This document shows, piece after piece, positions 27,898-36,584 of a stretch of DNA of 64,000 nt. Source of the stretch: CAZOVB01 sp964583095. GTDB taxonomy: Bacteria > Planctomycetota > Phycisphaerae > SM23-33. How positions within the stretch are numbered: position 1 is the stretch's first letter; every line of letters begins with the position of its first letter. The translations under genes were made by a program, and so were the position numbers. A model generated the notes under the pieces. It was not told the DNA's origin. It made no database searches and saw only the letters and a list, made by a program, of their open reading frames with translations. The stretch is taken from contig CAZOVB010000008.1 of the NCBI GenBank assembly GCA_964583095.1, positions 38,783 to 102,782 on the forward strand, in the 5' to 3' direction.

Positions 27898-27915
27898 GCA
27901 GTGAGACCTCACTGC
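27898..27915. promoter_or_regulatory. Perfect palindrome in the trpB2 leader
   Basis: GCAGTGAG (27898-27905) and CTCACTGC (27908-27915) form a perfect inverted repeat with a 2-base centre. It lies between the candidate promoter and the ribosome site. It could be an operator; as RNA the 2-base loop is too tight for a full hairpin. Confidence 0.45.
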
Positions 27916-27944
27916 ATCGCACCTGATCCATAGGAGACACTCGG

Positions 27945-29336
27945 ATGCAACAGACCAAGATTCTGCTCGGCGAAGAGGACATGCCCCGCCAGTGGTACAA
28001 CCTGGCTGCGGACCTGCCCACGACCCCGCTTCCTCCCCTGGGACCCGACGGAAACCCCGTCTCTCCGGAGATGCTCGCCCCGGTATTCCCGATGAACATC
28101 ATCGAGCAGGAAGTCTCCACGCAGCGGTGGATCGACATTCCCGAGGATATCCTGGGCTACCTGGCAATGTGGAGACCCGCCCCGCTGGTCCGCGCCTGGC
28201 GCCTGGAAAAGGCCCTGGGCACCCCCGCCAAGATCTACTACAAGAACGAGGGCGTCAGCCCCGCAGGCAGCCACAAGCCCAACACCGCCGTCGCACAGGC
28301 CTGGTACAACAAGCAGTTCGGCATCGAAAAGCTCACCACCGAAACCGGTGCAGGCCAGTGGGGCTCTGCCCTTTCCTTCGCCTGCAGCCTGGTGGGCCTG
28401 GAGTGCAAGGTCTTCATGGTGCGCATCAGCTTTGAGCAGAAGCCGTTCCGCCGCCTGATGATGCAGGCCTGGGGCGGGGACTGCATCCCCAGCCCGTCGG
28501 AGGAAACCCAGGCCGGCCGCGACATCCTGGCCAAGTTCCCCGACACCCCCGGTTCGCTGGGCATCGCGATCAGCGAGGCCGTCGAAGCCGCCGTGGCGGA
28601 TACCTCCGGCAAGACGCGCTACAGCCTGGGCAGCGTCCTGAACCACGTGATGCTCCACCAGACGGTAATCGGCCTGGAGGCCAAGAAACAGCTTCAGCTG
28701 GCCGGGATCGAGAAGCCCGACATCGTGATAGGCTGTGCCGGGGGCGGGAGCAACTTCGCAGGCCTGGCCTTCCCGTTCGTCTGCGACAAGATCCATGGCC
28801 AGGATATCACGATCATCCCCACCGAGCCGGCAAGCTGTCCGACGCTGACTCGGGGCCCCTTCGCCTACGATCACGGCGACACCGCCTGCATGACGCCGCT
28901 GATGCCCATGCACTCGCTGGGACACGATTTCGTCCCGCCGCCCATCCACGCCGGCGGGCTGCGATACCATGGGATGGCCCCGCTGGTCAGCCAGGCCGTC
29001 GTCGAGGGACTGCTCGAGCCGCGGTCCTACCATCAGCTCACCTGCTACGATGCCGCCGTCCTCTGGGCCCGGACCGAGGGGTACATCCCCGCCCCGGAGA
29101 CCTCCCACGCCATCGCCGGGGCCATCGAGGAAGCCAAAAAGGCCAAGGAAGAGGGCAAGGAGAAGGTCATCCTCTTCAACTGGTCCGGACACGGCCTGAT
29201 GGACCTGCGGGCTTACCAGATGTACTTCGAGGGCAAACTGGAAGACCACGAACTGCCCCAGGAAGAACTCGACCGGGCCGAGGCCGTCCTGTCCACCTAT
29301 CCCACCGCCGAGCCAAGAAAGAGCGGCAAGTGGTAA
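27945..29336 (+). CDS. trpB: TrpB2-type tryptophan synthase beta subunit
   Basis: A 463-residue PLP enzyme; AGGAG lies 8 bases before ATG 27945. Longer N-terminus and motifs match TrpB2 rather than TrpB1: RPAPLVRAWRLEKALG, SPAGSHKPNTA with PLP Lys111, TGAGQWGSA and the phosphate loop CAGGGSNFAG. It joins indole and serine to make tryptophan, and TrpB2 proteins usually work without TrpA or salvage indole. No other trp gene is nearby. A strong terminator follows. Confidence 0.93.
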   Translation: MQQTKILLGEEDMPRQWYNLAADLPTTPLPPLGPDGNPVSPEMLAPVFPMNIIEQEVSTQRWIDIPEDILGYLAMWRPAPLVRAWRLEKALGTPAKIYYKNEGVSPAGSHKPNTAVAQAWYNKQFGIEKLTTETGAGQWGSALSFACSLVGLECKVFMVRISFEQKPFRRLMMQAWGGDCIPSPSEETQAGRDILAKFPDTPGSLGIAISEAVEAAVADTSGKTRYSLGSVLNHVMLHQTVIGLEAKKQLQLAGIEKPDIVIGCAGGGSNFAGLAFPFVCDKIHGQDITIIPTEPASCPTLTRGPFAYDHGDTACMTPLMPMHSLGHDFVPPPIHAGGLRYHGMAPLVSQAVVEGLLEPRSYHQLTCYDAAVLWARTEGYIPAPETSHAIAGAIEEAKKAKEEGKEKVILFNWSGHGLMDLRAYQMYFEGKLEDHELPQEELDRAEAVLSTYPTAEPRKSGKW

Positions 29337-29364
29337 GCGCCTGAAAGACAATCCAAACGGCTCC

Positions 29365-29394
29365 AAATCGCCCCCGCCCGAACGGGGGCGATTT
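29365..29394 (+). terminator. Terminator of trpB2
   Basis: AAATCGCCCCCG (29365-29376) pairs perfectly with CGGGGGCGATTT (29383-29394) around a 6-base loop. The right arm supplies a short T run. It overlaps the next gene's promoter. Confidence 0.85.
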
Positions 29395-29402
29395 GCTATA
29401 AT
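29394..29402 (+). promoter_or_regulatory. Extended -10 promoter, possible leaderless start
   Basis: TGC-TATAAT matches the extended -10 consensus TGnTATAAT. The last base is at 29402, so transcription would begin near 29409, the A of the next gene's ATG. No Shine-Dalgarno is visible. Confidence 0.55.
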
Positions 29403-29408
29403 CTACGC

Positions 29409-29711
29409 ATGACTTCCAAGCCACCCGAATTGCCCGGCCACGAGGCCTACGACGAGAGACGCCGTCGCTGTCCGCGTCTGGGCCATGAGATCGCCTTCAG
29501 CTATTGCCGACGGACCGATGCAGCCAACCCCTGCTCCAAGCTGCTGGATTGCTGGTTCGAGATGTTCGACGTGGCCAAGTGGGCCAGGCAGAACCTTTCC
29601 TCCCAGGCCATGGAGAAACTCACCGCGCCGCCCAAGCCAAAGATGCTCAGCCTGGTGGAGCTGATCCAGCAGGCCCAGCAGCGCACGGCCGGGGGCAAAG
29701 AGGATACCTGA
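29409..29711 (+). CDS. Small Cys-containing conserved-type protein
   Basis: A 100-residue protein. Five Cys lie in a compact order, in CPRLGHEIAFSYCRR, then PCSKLLDCWFEMFD (four positions here), suggesting metal binding. The charged C-terminal half is helical (SLVELIQQAQQRT). The first 60 residues look conserved in composition but I do not recognise the family. It lacks a ribosome site and its start coincides with the predicted transcription start. It is convergent with the next gene. Confidence 0.6.
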   Translation: MTSKPPELPGHEAYDERRRRCPRLGHEIAFSYCRRTDAANPCSKLLDCWFEMFDVAKWARQNLSSQAMEKLTAPPKPKMLSLVELIQQAQQRTAGGKEDT

Positions 29712-29725
29712 GTGGATTGCCGCCC

Positions 29726-30628
29726 TCAGGCGGCTGCGTCGACCTGCTCGGCCTGGGCCTGGGGCTCCTGGACGTCCCTCTGCCCCTGGGGGCTGTAGGA
29801 ACTGAGCAACATGCGCTGACGGGTGATTTCCAGCGAAAGGGATCGCTGGTAGATGACCGTCGCGCGGGTCTGTTCATCGGGGGGGCTCATCGACTCCAGT
29901 CCCTGCTCGACGAAGCGGTCGAGCATTTCCTCCAGCCGCTGCTGCGTCCGGCTGATGCGCTGGGCGGCGTCGGAATCCTCGCCCTGGCGGTCCTTGATTC
30001 TCTGGGCGGCCTGCTCGATGGCCTCCTTGACCAGGTCGGCGTATTGGCTGCGGTTTTCGGGGGTGTCCTGGACGTCGGGATCCTGGGCCACGCGGCCGGC
30101 GTAGCGGTCCAGGGCATGGGCAGCCACCGCTTCGGCGGTGCGATCGGCCCCGAAGGTCTGCTCGAAGAGCCCGGCAGGGTCCTGGCCGGCGCCGAAGAAC
30201 ATCTCCCCGGACATCTCGACGCTCAGGGCCTGTGCCTGGTCTTCGTCGCCGGCGAGGGTCCGGATCGACGCGCTGAACTCCATGCTCATCGCGACGGTTT
30301 CGTCACCGGTGGCGCGGTTGATTTCTCTCACGGCCTGGAAGGAGAAGTCCAACTGCACACGCGCAGCCTGGTAGGCCTGATCCGATCCGGCGGTGAGACG
30401 ATCGAGTTTCACGCCGATCTGCTTGAGGAGTTGATCCATTCCGCGCCCGCCGGGTTTCATCAGGTCGCGCGGCGCGTGAGACAGGAGATTTTCCAAGGCG
30501 CGCATGGGTCCGCGGGCGGGCCTGTCTTGCCTGGGCTCCTGAGCCAGGGGCTCTTGCGACGGAACCTGGGGTTCATCGGCGCTTGCAGGGGCCGGAAGGG
30601 GCATCGCATCGATCGGTTGTATTGTCAT
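29726..30628 (-). CDS. Unknown acidic helical protein
   Basis: A 300-residue protein; AGGA lies 8 bases before ATG 30628. The N-terminus is Pro/Ala/Gln-rich and disordered. Residues about 45-270 are helical, with MDQLLKQIGVKLDRLTAGSD, ALDRYAGRVAQDPDV and EEMLDRFVEQGLESMSPPDE. The C-terminus is Gln/Ala-rich. No signal peptide, membrane helix or known motif was seen. The histidine-kinase gene lies upstream on the same strand, 67 bases away, so cotranscription is possible. I do not recognise it. Confidence 0.65.
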   Translation of the reverse strand: MTIQPIDAMPLPAPASADEPQVPSQEPLAQEPRQDRPARGPMRALENLLSHAPRDLMKPGGRGMDQLLKQIGVKLDRLTAGSDQAYQAARVQLDFSFQAVREINRATGDETVAMSMEFSASIRTLAGDEDQAQALSVEMSGEMFFGAGQDPAGLFEQTFGADRTAEAVAAHALDRYAGRVAQDPDVQDTPENRSQYADLVKEAIEQAAQRIKDRQGEDSDAAQRISRTQQRLEEMLDRFVEQGLESMSPPDEQTRATVIYQRSLSLEITRQRMLLSSYSPQGQRDVQEPQAQAEQVDAAA

Positions 30629-30695
30629 GGCCTCGTTCCTCTGTGGAAACAGGTTTCCCTGTTGGCATTATCGACTCGCATGTGAATTCCTTTAG

Positions 30696-33251
30696 TCAGC
30701 ATGCGCGCGGGGAGCGGGATGTCTTCTCCTGACGGCTGGGCATGGCCGATCGGATGGCCTCCAGCAGGGCGTCGAATTTGACCGGCTTGGTGACAAAGCC
30801 GTCCATGCCGGCTTCCAGACAACGTTTTCGGTCGCTGTCCAGGGCGTGGGCGGTCATGGCGATTACGGGCAGATCACAAAGGGGAGAGTCGAGTTTGCGG
30901 ATTCGACTCGCCGCCTCGATGCCGTCCATCTCGGGCATCTGGATGTCCATCAAAACCAGATCGAAACTCTCGGATTCGACGCGCTCCAGGGCTTCTCGCC
31001 CATTGGAGACGGTGATGATCTCGTGTCCTTGCCTGCCCAGGACCTTCTGGACGAGCAATTGGTTGACGGCGTTGTCCTCGGCCAGGAGAACCTTCAGGGG
31101 CCGAAGTTTCTCGGGAGCTTGCTGCGGATCTGTGGGCCGGGAATCGGGCGGATCGTCGGGCGCCAGGGAAAACGGCAGGGACAGGTGGAAGGTGCTGCCC
31201 TGGCCGGGCTGACTGATCAGCCAGATCTTGCCGCCCATCCGCTCAACGAGGCGCGAGCAGATGGCCAGGCCCAGTCCCGTCCCGCCGTGGCTTCGGCTGT
31301 CGGTCGCATCTGCCTGCTCGAAGGGGTTGAAGATCCGCTTCTGGTTCTCGGCTTCGATGCCGCAGCCGGTGTCGGAAACCACCAGGTGGACCCAGACGGT
31401 ACCCACGGCCTCTCCGTCGAGCCGGGCCTGGATGGCTACCTTCCCCTCCTGGGTGAACTTGACGGCGTTTCCCAGGAGGTTCAGCAGGATCTGTCTCAGG
31501 CGAGGCCCATCTCCCGTGAGTCGATCGGGCAGACGGGGGTCGATGTCGGCCTCGAGGGCGAGATCCTTCTGCCCGGCATGGAAGCGGATGAGCCCGACGG
31601 CGTCCTGGATCGTGCTTGGCAGGTCGAATGGTCCGGTGCGGATTTCGAGTTTGCCCGCCTCGATTTTCGAGAAATCCAGGATGTCGCTGATGACGCTTTG
31701 GAGGGCGTCTGCGCTGCGACGGGCCAGGCTGTAAAGCTCCTGCTGCTCCTGGTCGAACTGCGTCTTGCCCAGCAGCTCGAGCATACCGACCAGGCCGCTC
31801 AGCGGCGTGCGCATCTCGTGGGACATGTTGGCCAGGAACTGGCTCTTGGCCTGGGAGGCGGCCTCGGCCTGCTGTTGGGCCTTTTGGGCGCGCTGTTCGG
31901 CCAGCTTTCGTTCGGTGATGTCGATCACGAAACCCTCGATGACATTGTCCCGGCCGGGGCAGGAAACCGCCGAGCCCTGGTCCAGGACCCAGCGGGTCGT
32001 ACCCTCGCGGGTCAGGACTCGGTAGAGCATGTGGAACGGTTCGAGGTTTCGCAGGCTCCTGCGAAGAACGCTGTTGACGATGGCAGCATCCTCGGGGTGA
32101 ATCAGGTCCCTGGGCGTGACCGATGCTACCGGGCCGACAAGCTGTTCCGGGCTGTAACCCAGCAGCGCCTCGGAGCCCTGGGAAGCGAACTGAACGTCCA
32201 TGGCCTCATTTCCCGCCCGCCGGTAGGCCATGCCCGGCAGGTTCGAAAGCAGCGTACTGAGCTGGCGTTTACGGGCTTCGAGGTCCTCTTGGGCCTGCTC
32301 CTTCTGGCGGATCTCGGCCGAGAGCTGCTCATTGGCCACCGCCAGCTCCTGCGTTCGCTGCTGGACACGTTCTTCGAGATTCTCATGCACCGTTCGAAGC
32401 TTCCGGGCAAGGGAGTTGAACGCTTCGACCAACTGCCCGATCTCATCGGGGCAACGGATCGGTATCGGACGGATCCGGGAAGGGTCTTCCTGCCGGCAGG
32501 CAATGCGGAAGCAGTGGGTGATGGCCTTGAGACGCCGCGTGACCAGCCTCCGGAAGATCAGCACCAGGGCCAGAACCAGCAGGCCCGCTGCGGGAAGCAG
32601 CCAGAAGAGCTGCTGGGTGAATCCCGCATTGACGGCGCCCCAGGTTGATTCCAGCGGAATGGCCACCATGTCCATGGCCACAACATCGCCGGCGTTCTGA
32701 CCGAAACCGGCCTGGGTTCCATACGTCTTCAGAAGCGCCGCCGGCGCATCCTGGGGGTTCCCGTGGCAGCGAAGACAACCGGGCTCCGTTCTTCGGGGAC
32801 GAAGGGAAGCAAAGTACTCGGCTCCATCGATCCGGATCCGGCCGGACCAGTGATCCAGATCCGGATCCTGCTCGAAGCGCTCGAGCAGTCGGGCCTCCTC
32901 AGACCCGGCCTGGTTGACCGGATTTCGGGGATTGGTCGAGGAGAACTTCAGGATGGCCTCGGGGAAGCGCTTCCCGACCCGCTGGAAGATCTTCCGGGCA
33001 GCGTAGGAAGTGCTCATAGTCTTGACTTCGAAGACCTCCGGGCCCTTGGCTTTGACCATCTCCGGGCGCACATATCGCTTGATATAGTCCCGGATGGCCA
33101 GGTCGAACTCCAGGGCAAGGTCCGCCTGCTGCCGGGTCAACTGCTCGACGTTCTTTCGAGAAGCCCTCCAGGCGCGGAAGCCCCCCACTCCCGCCAGCAC
33201 CAGCGCAAGCAAGCCACAACACAGGGCGAATTTTGCCGCAATACTGCGCAA
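30696..33251 (-). CDS. Hybrid histidine kinase with haem-type sensor
   Basis: An 851-residue membrane kinase from TTG 33251, chosen because GGGAGG lies 5 bases upstream; ATG 33329 would add 26 residues. A membrane helix (about 6-25) precedes a DUF3365-like sensor with CLRCH at about 159-163, a c-type haem motif. A second helix (about 215-235) leads to HAMP and a coiled coil. PAS (NLPGMAYRRAG ... ITERKLAEQ), HisKA (SHEMRTP), HATPase (NLLGNAVKF, GTGLGLAI) and a receiver with phospho-Asp in LVLMDIQMPEMDG follow. Redox or gas sensing is inferred. No cognate response regulator is adjacent. Confidence 0.9.
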   Translation of the reverse strand: MRSIAAKFALCCGLLALVLAGVGGFRAWRASRKNVEQLTRQQADLALEFDLAIRDYIKRYVRPEMVKAKGPEVFEVKTMSTSYAARKIFQRVGKRFPEAILKFSSTNPRNPVNQAGSEEARLLERFEQDPDLDHWSGRIRIDGAEYFASLRPRRTEPGCLRCHGNPQDAPAALLKTYGTQAGFGQNAGDVVAMDMVAIPLESTWGAVNAGFTQQLFWLLPAAGLLVLALVLIFRRLVTRRLKAITHCFRIACRQEDPSRIRPIPIRCPDEIGQLVEAFNSLARKLRTVHENLEERVQQRTQELAVANEQLSAEIRQKEQAQEDLEARKRQLSTLLSNLPGMAYRRAGNEAMDVQFASQGSEALLGYSPEQLVGPVASVTPRDLIHPEDAAIVNSVLRRSLRNLEPFHMLYRVLTREGTTRWVLDQGSAVSCPGRDNVIEGFVIDITERKLAEQRAQKAQQQAEAASQAKSQFLANMSHEMRTPLSGLVGMLELLGKTQFDQEQQELYSLARRSADALQSVISDILDFSKIEAGKLEIRTGPFDLPSTIQDAVGLIRFHAGQKDLALEADIDPRLPDRLTGDGPRLRQILLNLLGNAVKFTQEGKVAIQARLDGEAVGTVWVHLVVSDTGCGIEAENQKRIFNPFEQADATDSRSHGGTGLGLAICSRLVERMGGKIWLISQPGQGSTFHLSLPFSLAPDDPPDSRPTDPQQAPEKLRPLKVLLAEDNAVNQLLVQKVLGRQGHEIITVSNGREALERVESESFDLVLMDIQMPEMDGIEAASRIRKLDSPLCDLPVIAMTAHALDSDRKRCLEAGMDGFVTKPVKFDALLEAIRSAMPSRQEKTSRSPRAC

Positions 33252-33544
33252 TGAGACCTCCCGGAACTCCGTGCCCGCTACAGAAAGGGATGCCCGCGGA
33301 AGGACCTCCCCCCAGCCGATTCCTTCCACCGGCAGGCATCGGCTGATTGCGATCGCGCCTGAAGTATCTCTTTAACCCCATAACCGCCGAATCCCGGGCA
33401 ACCGTCAGAAGCGCAATGGAATTCTCACAGAAATAGCGTGGTATACAAGCCATTTGCATAACGATCTTTAAGATAGGGCCTACCAGCAATATCAGCCGTC
33501 AGGTAGGAAATTTCATCCTTGGCCAAAGTGAATGGCTATCATTG

Positions 33545-33571
33545 ATTGTTCGGGACAATTCCCGGACAATT
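33545..33571. promoter_or_regulatory. Repeated ATTGT/ACAAT half-sites, possible operator
   Basis: ATTGT (33545-33549), ACAAT (33555-33559) and ACAAT (33566-33570) form one inverted and one direct repeat. The direct copies CGGGACAATT and CCGGACAATT are 11 bases apart, about one helical turn. Meaning unknown. Confidence 0.35.
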
Positions 33572-33753
33572 GCCTGCCTCGCAGTCGATCGACCACAGGC
33601 GCATCGCCCAGGCTTTGGCTGTGAGAAGGAGGGAAGCCAGCGGGCACGAAGAGTCGGAGGGCTCTTGAGTACCTTGCAGGCAGCAAAGGAGGCCAGGAAG
33701 ACGGAAAAGCCTTTTTGTCTTTTTGGACAAGCAGAGGGATTTTGGCTGATGAG

Positions 33754-33794
33754 GGTCGGCGGCGAGTCACGAACTTGCCGCCGACCAGCTTTTT
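33754..33794 (+). terminator. Intrinsic terminator between kinase and mutS genes
   Basis: GGTCGGCGGC (33754-33763) pairs perfectly with GCCGCCGACC (33777-33786), with a 13-base loop. The stem is followed by AGC and five T residues. No recognised gene ends just before it on this strand. Confidence 0.8.
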
Positions 33795-33873
33795 GCGCCC
33801 CTGCCAGGCAAGATCGACGTTGTCCCGGGACATTGCCTTTGCGCCTCATGTCTCCTATCATCTAGCCCCTGCC

Positions 33874-36498
33874 GTGAGCAAGAAGAACGGACATCCCGAC
33901 GACACACCCGCGATGCGGCAATACCGCAGCTTCAAGGAGCAGTACCCCGATTACATTCTCCTGTTTCGGATGGGGGACTTCTACGAGCTGTTCTACGAAG
34001 ATGCCAAGATCGCCTCGCGCGTGCTGGGCCTGGCCCTGACGAGCCGGAACAAGGGCCCCTCGGCCATTCCCCTGGCCGGCATCCCCTATCATGCGCTGGA
34101 AGGCTACCTCCGCCGGCTCATCCGGGCAGGCCACCGCTGCGCCATCTGCGAACAGGTGGAAGATCCCAAGCAAGCCAAGGGCGTGGTCAAACGCGACGTG
34201 ACGCAACTGGTCACCCCCGGGACCCTCACCGACGAAGGCCTGCTGGATCAGCGGGAGGGCAACTACCTCGCCGCGGTCTTCCAGACCCCCCGCCGCGACG
34301 ACCAGGAGCCCCAGGCGGGAATCGCATGGGCGGAACTCTCCAGCGGATCCTTCTGGACCCTGCTGGCCCAGGCCGATCATGGACTGGACGAACTGACCCG
34401 CATCGCCCCGGCCGAAGTGCTCATCCCCGAGGGCTCGCCGCTGGACAGCAGCGAGTTCCGCAATACCCTTGAGCGATACACCCAAGCGACCGTCACGGCC
34501 AGGCCGGAATGGGAATTCGGGGCCCAGGCCTCCGCCGATGCCCTGAAAAAGCATTTCGGTACTCTGACGCTGGAAGGCTTCGGCCTGGGCCAATGGGACC
34601 CTTCGGTTTCCGCAGCCGGTGCGGTGATCAGCTACCTGCGCGAGACGCAGAAATCCGCCCTGGACCACATCCGCTCGCTTCGGAAATTCCAGCCCAGCGA
34701 CCACATGACCATCGACGCCAACACGCTGCGCTGCCTGGAGGTGCATCGAACACTTCGAGGCCACCAGCGGGCGGGTTCGCTGCTGGCCAACATCGACCGG
34801 ACCTGCACGGGCATGGGCGCCCGCCTGCTCCAGCAGTGGCTGACCTTCCCGCTGACGGGCTATTCCGACATCGTCGCCCGCCAGGATGCGGTGGAAGAAC
34901 TCTGTGCCGATCGGGCCCGGCTCGAAGCCTTGCGGAACCTGCTGGAAGAGGTCGCCCAGATCGACCGCATCGCCGGCAACATCGCGCTGGCCCGGGTCAA
35001 GCCGCGCGAACTGGTCCAGTTGGGCCAGTCTCTTCGTACACTGCCCGAACTGTGCTCCCTGCTGCAGGGCGCTTCGAGCGAACTGATAGGCCGCCTCAGC
35101 CCGCAACTGGAGAACCTGGATGAGCCCGAACGGATCATCGCGCAAGGAATCGATCCGGACTGCCCCAACCTGCTCCGCGACGGCGGGGTCATCGCCCCGG
35201 GCTACAGCGAAGAACTCGATCGGCTCCGACGCATCGACGTCGACGGGCAAAGCTGGCTGGCGGAGTATCAGTCCGCCCAGGCCAACCGCCTGGACGTACC
35301 GAGCCTGAAGGTGGGCTTCAACAAGGTCTTCGGCTACTACATCGAGGTCACCCACGCCCACGCCGGGAAAGTTCCGGCCGACTACGTCCGCAAACAGACG
35401 CTCAAGAACGCCGAGCGGTACATCACCGACGAGCTCAAGCAGTACGAGGCCGAGGTGCTCACCGCCGCGGAACGGGCCAAGACGCTGGAAGGACAGCTCT
35501 TTGAACAGATCCGCCAGGACCTCTGCCGGTACATTGCCCGGCTTCAGGGAGCCGCCGAGGCCCTGGCCAACCTGGACGTGCTGGCCTCGTTTTCGCACCT
35601 GGCGATCCAGCGCGGGTACCGTCGGCCTGTCATCACGCAGGACAACGTTCTGGAGATTCGAGGCGGCAAGCATCCGGTGCTGGCTGAGCAGCTCAAGGAA
35701 CAGTTCGTCCCCAACGACGTGGAGATGCAGGCCACCAGCGACCGCCTGCTGATCATCACGGGTCCGAACATGGCCGGCAAGAGCACGTACATCCGCCAGG
35801 TGGCCCTGCTGGTGCTGCTGGCCCAGACGGGGAGCTTCATCCCGGCCGAGGAGGCCACCATCGGCCTGGCCGATCGGATCTTCACCCGGGTCGGCGCGTC
35901 GGATGAACTCACCGCGGGACTCTCGACATTCATGCTGGAGATGGTCGAGACCGCCAACATCCTCAACAACGCCACCAGCCGATCGCTGGTGATCCTCGAC
36001 GAGGTGGGACGCGGCACGAGCACCTCCGACGGGCTGTCGCTGGCCTGGGCGATCTGCGAACACATCGCCCTGACGCTCAAGTGTCGAACCCTCTTCGCAA
36101 CGCACTACCACGAGCTTACCGAACTGGAGCAGATCCTCGACGGGACGAGCAACCTCAACGTGGCCGTCCGCGAATGGGCCGATGAGGTGATCTTCCTGCA
36201 CAAGATCGCCCGCGGAGGGACGGACCAGTCCTACGGGGTGCACGTTGCCCGCCTGGCCGGCGTGCCCAAGGAGGTGATCCAGCGGGCCAGGCAGATCCTT
36301 CCGCAGATCCAGGCCCAACTGGCCGACCAGCTCGACATGCCCGAATTGGCCAAGCGCGCCCGGCAGGCCGCTGCGCAGATGAATCTCTTTGCCGACCCGG
36401 CCCAGCACGTAGCCCGGCAGATCAAAGAGGCCGACCTGGACAACCTCACCCCCATGCAGGCCCTGGACCTGCTGCGAAAGCTCAAGTCCGAACTGTAG
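33874..36498 (+). CDS. mutS: DNA mismatch repair protein MutS
   Basis: An 874-residue MutS1. GTG 33874 is chosen because it puts the mismatch-reading Phe-x-Glu (GDFYELF) at Phe36 and Glu38, the same numbers as in E. coli; no strong ribosome site is present. Walker A is GPNMAGKST (about 630), followed by DEVGRGTST. C-terminal clamp region DQSYGVHVARLAGVPKEV is intact. It finds mispaired bases and recruits MutL, which is not in the window. A bidirectional terminator follows. Confidence 0.97.
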   Translation: MSKKNGHPDDTPAMRQYRSFKEQYPDYILLFRMGDFYELFYEDAKIASRVLGLALTSRNKGPSAIPLAGIPYHALEGYLRRLIRAGHRCAICEQVEDPKQAKGVVKRDVTQLVTPGTLTDEGLLDQREGNYLAAVFQTPRRDDQEPQAGIAWAELSSGSFWTLLAQADHGLDELTRIAPAEVLIPEGSPLDSSEFRNTLERYTQATVTARPEWEFGAQASADALKKHFGTLTLEGFGLGQWDPSVSAAGAVISYLRETQKSALDHIRSLRKFQPSDHMTIDANTLRCLEVHRTLRGHQRAGSLLANIDRTCTGMGARLLQQWLTFPLTGYSDIVARQDAVEELCADRARLEALRNLLEEVAQIDRIAGNIALARVKPRELVQLGQSLRTLPELCSLLQGASSELIGRLSPQLENLDEPERIIAQGIDPDCPNLLRDGGVIAPGYSEELDRLRRIDVDGQSWLAEYQSAQANRLDVPSLKVGFNKVFGYYIEVTHAHAGKVPADYVRKQTLKNAERYITDELKQYEAEVLTAAERAKTLEGQLFEQIRQDLCRYIARLQGAAEALANLDVLASFSHLAIQRGYRRPVITQDNVLEIRGGKHPVLAEQLKEQFVPNDVEMQATSDRLLIITGPNMAGKSTYIRQVALLVLLAQTGSFIPAEEATIGLADRIFTRVGASDELTAGLSTFMLEMVETANILNNATSRSLVILDEVGRGTSTSDGLSLAWAICEHIALTLKCRTLFATHYHELTELEQILDGTSNLNVAVREWADEVIFLHKIARGGTDQSYGVHVARLAGVPKEVIQRARQILPQIQAQLADQLDMPELAKRARQAAAQMNLFADPAQHVARQIKEADLDNLTPMQALDLLRKLKSEL

Positions 36499-36524
36499 GC
36501 TCTGGCGGACTTGACCAAAACACA

Positions 36525-36567
36525 CCGGGCCGAGACCCCGCTGCAGGGAGCCTCGGCCCGGTTCTTT
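36525..36567. terminator. Bidirectional terminator between mutS and the GH2 gene
   Basis: CCGGGCCGAG (36525-36534) pairs perfectly with CTCGGCCCGG (36552-36561). On the + strand it is followed by TTCTTT and on the minus strand by TGTGTTTT. It separates two convergent genes. Confidence 0.85.
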
Positions 36568-36584
36568 GGGGACCTTCCCGCCGG

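Larger units (their letters stand above)
33252..33873. other. Gene-poor stretch of 622 bases upstream of mutS
   Basis: No convincing protein gene; open frames on both strands here have poor codon bias. It holds the ACAAT repeats at 33545-33571 and a strong intrinsic terminator at 33754-33794, which implies that some transcript on the + strand ends 80 bases before mutS. That transcript could be an unannotated small RNA or an attenuated leader of mutS. SRP, tmRNA and RNase P signatures were not seen. Confidence 0.5.

Noticed and set aside
33600..33700. GGAGGGAAGCCAGC reminiscent of SRP RNA or a cobalamin box
   Set aside because: Neither the SRP tetraloop region nor the full B12 box sequence is present.
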